A stretch of DNA of 7,514 nucleotides. It comes from Acidobacteriota bacterium. GTDB taxonomy: Bacteria > Acidobacteriota > Terriglobia > UBA7540. The stretch spans positions 1-7,514 of the forward strand of contig JAJYJL010000356.1 of NCBI GenBank assembly GCA_021789565.1, given 5' to 3'. Both the position numbers and the translations under genes were made by a program. Positions 5,571 to 7,514 of the stretch are shown here, in pieces. The notes under the pieces are model-generated. The model saw only the letters and a list, made by a program, of their open reading frames with translations, searched no databases and had not been told where the DNA came from. Each line of letters opens with the position of its first letter. The stretch's first letter is position 1.

Positions 5571-6473
5571 TTACCTGCCTTTCTCGTGTTCAACGGAATC
5601 GTCCATCCGCGTCACCTTAAAGCCCAAAGTCCTGTCAGCCTCTTCGATTCCTTCCCGCAGGTCGCAAACGGTGTTCATCTTGGAAAGATCAACTCCGATC
5701 GTAACCAACGTTTGCGCAATCTCGGGAGACAAGCCCGTAACGATCGCCGTTGCTCCCAGCAGCCGCGCTGCTTCCACCGTCAGAACCAGATGGTTGGCGA
5801 CTGTCGAGTTGATGGACGGGACACCTGTAATGTCGATAACCACTACCTTGGCCCTGTTGGCGCGGATGCCACGCAGGAGCTGTTGCGTTAGCTGGCGCGC
5901 GCGCTGCGGATCGATGACGCCGACGATGGGCAGGATGAGGAGTCCTTCGCGTACGGGCAACACCGGTGTGGAAAGCTCCCGGATGGCGTCCTGCTGCTGG
6001 CGAATGATCCTTTCGCGTTCGTGCACAAACCCGGCAGCAACCGTCACCGTGATCCGTCGTGCGGCAGGCTCAAAAGCATCCAGCATGCGGCTGAGCAACT
6101 CCAGACTGGACTGGCTTAGTTCGAAAAGCGACCGCAGCAGCACGTCCCGCAGGAGAAGAACGATCCCAATGACTTCATCGGTTTCCACACCTCGGGGGAT
6201 GATTCTTTCCGAAAGATTCCGCGCGTAGGCTTCCATGGCCTCAACGTCGCCTGTTTCCAGGACGTTGATGTAATTGTCATAAATGGATGTTGTTTCGGTG
6301 ACGATCTCCTCTTCGGTCATCGCCGACAACATGTGACCTTCGGTGATGCGGCGGGCCCACTCCTCCCGGAGGCGGGTCCTGTTCTTGCGCAGCTGGGCAA
6401 CGAGTTCTGGAAAAACATCGGCGGCCCCGCCTTGCGCACCGGGACGGGGGCTTACTTTCCTGGCCGCAGACAT
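5571..6473 (-). CDS. rsbR: Stressosome sensor RsbR (helical N-domain plus STAS)
   Basis: This is a 300-residue stressosome co-antagonist. Residues about 20-155 are an all-helical sensor domain of the kind seen in RsbRD-type proteins (F-P-E-L at 21-24, R-E-E-W at 36-39, E-R-I-I-P-R-G-V at 89-96). It lacks the appearance of a globin, PAS or transmembrane sensor, so the ligand is unknown. Residues about 165-285 are a STAS domain. The second RsbT target threonine is conserved as T255 in P-E-I-A-Q-T; at the first, the usual Asp-Thr is N222-S223. The ATG at 6471-6473 is fixed by AAGGAGGG at 6482-6489, eight bases upstream. The frame remains open to a GTG at 6563, but that extension ignores the ribosome binding site. 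As the first gene of the operon, it should be transcribed from the spacer at 6474-7156. Confidence 0.94.
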   Translation of the reverse strand: MSAARKVSPRPGAQGGAADVFPELVAQLRKNRTRLREEWARRITEGHMLSAMTEEEIVTETTSIYDNYINVLETGDVEAMEAYARNLSERIIPRGVETDEVIGIVLLLRDVLLRSLFELSQSSLELLSRMLDAFEPAARRITVTVAAGFVHERERIIRQQQDAIRELSTPVLPVREGLLILPIVGVIDPQRARQLTQQLLRGIRANRAKVVVIDITGVPSINSTVANHLVLTVEAARLLGATAIVTGLSPEIAQTLVTIGVDLSKMNTVCDLREGIEEADRTLGFKVTRMDDSVEHEKGR

Positions 6474-6481
6474 AGGGAATA

Positions 6482-6489
6482 CCCTCCTT
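6482..6489 (-). promoter_or_regulatory. Strong ribosome binding site of rsbR
   Basis: AAGGAGGG on the minus strand lies eight bases before the ATG at 6473. It is the best Shine-Dalgarno match in the operon and decides the rsbR start over the longer open frame. Confidence 0.8.
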
Positions 6490-6943
6490 GTTTGTATGTA
6501 CTTTTCATTCCGGCCATGGCATGTCCCATAGCAATGCAGCCGTGAAGTCTTGTAAACCTGCACCTTGGTTTGAGCATGGGTATGTCAAAATACGGGTACT
6601 CGCCATTGTCATCAGGCTACCTTACGGCCCGGTGGCCCGACTGTATGGTTTTGAGCAAGTCAGCACCCCGGCGAAATGCGGACGTAATGAACGCTAGCTA
6701 GCTCCGCCCGTTATTTTAACGTTTAGAGTTTTGCGCTTTATGGGGCAACGTGTCAAATGCTTTTGATTGGCCGCCTCCCTGGGACCCCAATGCCGGAAAT
6801 CACGAGCACCCTCATCGTAGAACAGGGCGCAACTCCCGGTTGGTTCCCGGGTAGAGACCACCTGCCCTTGCATGGCTTGCCGCGTCCTCAAAAAAGAGAA
6901 TCGCCACGCCGGCAAGTTGCTGGCGCAATCTGCAAAACATTTC

Positions 6944-6964
6944 CGCAAACGGAATTAATTTGCG
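6944..6964. repeat. Inverted repeat CGCAAA-N9-TTTGCG
   Basis: Perfect 6-base arms at 6944-6949 and 6959-6964 flank an AT-rich centre. The geometry would suit a dimeric helix-turn-helix regulator. It lies in the divergent spacer, with a second small dyad 16 bases to the right. Chance occurrence is possible. Confidence 0.35.
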
Positions 6965-6980
6965 CGCATTCCAGGTACTT

Positions 6981-6993
6981 TTGGCTTTGCCAA
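6981..6993. repeat. Inverted repeat TTGGC-TTT-GCCAA
   Basis: Perfect 5-base arms enclose a 3-base centre in the divergent spacer. It may be an operator or a small hairpin; symmetry is the only support. Confidence 0.3.
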
Positions 6994-7041
6994 TCCATTA
7001 TTAAGTCAGGGCCGGTCGAAGCTCGCAAACTATTCCATTCC

Positions 7042-7064
7042 TTGACATTACAGGATGATCCTGT
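7042..7064 (+). promoter_or_regulatory. TTGACA hexamer followed by perfect dyad ACAGGAT-G-ATCCTGT
   Basis: A consensus -35 hexamer TTGACA at 7042-7047 is followed two bases later by a 15-base perfect palindrome with 7-base arms (7050-7064). The palindrome would fill the spacer of a promoter reading toward the AAA+ gene, a classic place for a repressor site. The bases 17 after the hexamer (CCGCTT) make a poor -10, so the promoter itself is uncertain. The palindrome ends 92 bases before the ATG at 7157. Confidence 0.45.
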
Positions 7065-7143
7065 CCGCTTGTAAATCTTGCCCTTCAGGCCACTTCCCGT
7101 TTGGAAGGTGATGTGCACGTCGGGTTGCCGGTCAGTGCCATTC

Positions 7144-7148
7144 AGAGG
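7144..7148 (+). promoter_or_regulatory. Ribosome binding site of the AAA+ gene
   Basis: AGAGG lies eight bases before the ATG at 7157. It supports that start over the in-frame GTG at 7151. Confidence 0.5.
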
Positions 7149-7156
7149 TAGTGCAG

Positions 7157-7514
7157 ATGGCCGGAGCTTTTGCGGCTGTTACAACTCGTTATGGAATACT
7201 GCCTCCCGACGAGGTGGTATTTGGTTCCTCAGGCGCTATGGGCGAAGTTCGGACCAAGCTTGAAAAAGTGGCTTGTACCGACGCTCCTGTCCTGATCCGG
7301 GGAGAGGCCGGGACTGGCAAAGAGTTCTTAGCCAGGCTCATTCACAAGAGATATCCCGGGGAGAGTACACCGTTTCATAAAGTGACTCCTGCGGGTAGGG
7401 TCGGATGGCGGAAGAGCGCTAGTTTTGTGTTTCCCAAGGACGAGGCCGGCGGCGCCAACGGTAATGGCCACTCCCGGCCAGGGGATTCCGTTAGACCCGG
7501 TTGTATCGGTACGC
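7157..7514 (+). CDS. NtrC-type AAA+ ATPase, partial (3' end beyond window)
   Basis: The first 119 residues are readable from the ATG at 7157, without an N-terminal receiver or sensor domain. V21-F-G-S-S and the following helix match the start of a sigma-54 activator ATPase domain. Walker A is G49-E-A-G-T-G-K55-E, followed by L-A-R-L-I-H at 58-63 and P-F-H-K-V at 72-76. The next part is unusually divergent: the position of the GAFTGA loop that contacts sigma-54 reads D95-E-A-G-G-A100. After a segment rich in Gly and Arg the frame reaches G-T at 118-119, where G-T-L-F-L-D-E (Walker B) would be expected, then the window ends. The AAA+ family is well supported. A sigma-54 activator role is doubtful with this loop. 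It is divergent from the rsb operon, so a functional link is possible but unproven. Confidence 0.83.
   Translation, partial: MAGAFAAVTTRYGILPPDEVVFGSSGAMGEVRTKLEKVACTDAPVLIRGEAGTGKEFLARLIHKRYPGESTPFHKVTPAGRVGWRKSASFVFPKDEAGGANGNGHSRPGDSVRPGCIGT

Larger units (their letters stand above)
6474..7156. other. Divergent spacer between rsbR and the AAA+ gene
   Basis: These 683 bases separate two divergent genes and should hold promoters for both. Short open frames on either strand have no recognisable protein features and I treat them as noise. The stretch is AT-richer than the genes around 6700-6760 and 6940-7080. It contains a 10-base palindrome GCTAGCTAGC at 6693-6702, inverted repeats at 6944-6964 and 6981-6993, and a perfect dyad at 7050-7064 just after a TTGACA hexamer. 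No convincing promoter for rsbR was found by eye. No RNA gene was recognised. Confidence 0.6.

Noticed and set aside
6479..6484. GGGTAT on the minus strand, like a sigma-B -10 box, before rsbR
   Set aside because: It lies inside the ribosome binding region only a few bases from the start codon and has no matching -35.
6474..6563. N-terminal extension of RsbR to a GTG at 6563
   Set aside because: The AAGGAGGG at 6482-6489 points to the ATG at 6473, and the extra residues resemble nothing in the family.
6693..6702. 10-base palindrome GCTAGCTAGC
   Set aside because: It is a simple tandem of CTAG-type tetramers with no extended symmetry or supporting context; noted only as spacer content.
6694..7118. 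Open frames of 76-105 codons in the divergent spacer on both strands
   Set aside because: No domain, no plausible composition and no good ribosome binding site; they overlap each other on opposite strands.

Overview
The window looks like chromosomal DNA of a moderately GC-rich, environmental Gram-negative bacterium. Family resemblance of the paired exported rubrerythrins, the GAFTGA-poor AAA+ protein and the kinase suggests an Acidobacteriota-like lineage, but that is an inference from general impression and no marker gene is present to confirm it.

Layout. (1) Bases 2-1351, plus strand: two tandem rubrerythrins, the first cut by the window edge, both with a hydrophobic N-terminal export or anchor segment, a ferritin-like diiron domain and a C-terminal rubredoxin-type iron site. 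(2) Bases 1505-1933, minus strand: a response regulator consisting of a receiver domain only. (3) A 325-base spacer (1934-2258) holding several dyad symmetries. (4) Bases 2259-6473, minus strand: a tightly packed six-gene operon read from right to left: rsbR, rsbS, rsbT, an rsbX-like phosphatase, a PAS histidine kinase and a NarL-type response regulator. Junctions are a 3-base gap or overlaps of 4 to 29 bases. (5) A 683-base divergent spacer (6474-7156). (6) From 7157, plus strand: the start of an NtrC-type AAA+ ATPase that runs off the window.

How it works together. RsbR and RsbS are STAS proteins that build the stressosome and hold the switch kinase RsbT; on stress RsbT phosphorylates them and is released, and RsbX removes the phosphates to reset the complex. 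In Bacillus, free RsbT binds the N-terminal domain of the phosphatase RsbU and so activates sigma-B. Here no RsbU, RsbV, RsbW or sigma factor is visible. Instead the histidine kinase next to rsbX begins with about 95 residues resembling the RsbT-binding domain of RsbU, followed by PAS, HisKA_3 and HATPase domains. The attractive reading is a stressosome whose released RsbT acts on a histidine kinase, with transcription controlled through the NarL-type regulator at the end of the same operon. RsbRST modules with non-sigma outputs are a known idea; this particular wiring is the main point of interest.

Other points: each rubrerythrin has lost a different carboxylate ligand of the diiron site; two perfect dyads sharing ACAGG/CCTGT half-sites sit about 91-92 bases upstream of the receiver-only gene and of the AAA+ gene; and the AAA+ protein has a degenerate sigma-54 contact loop.
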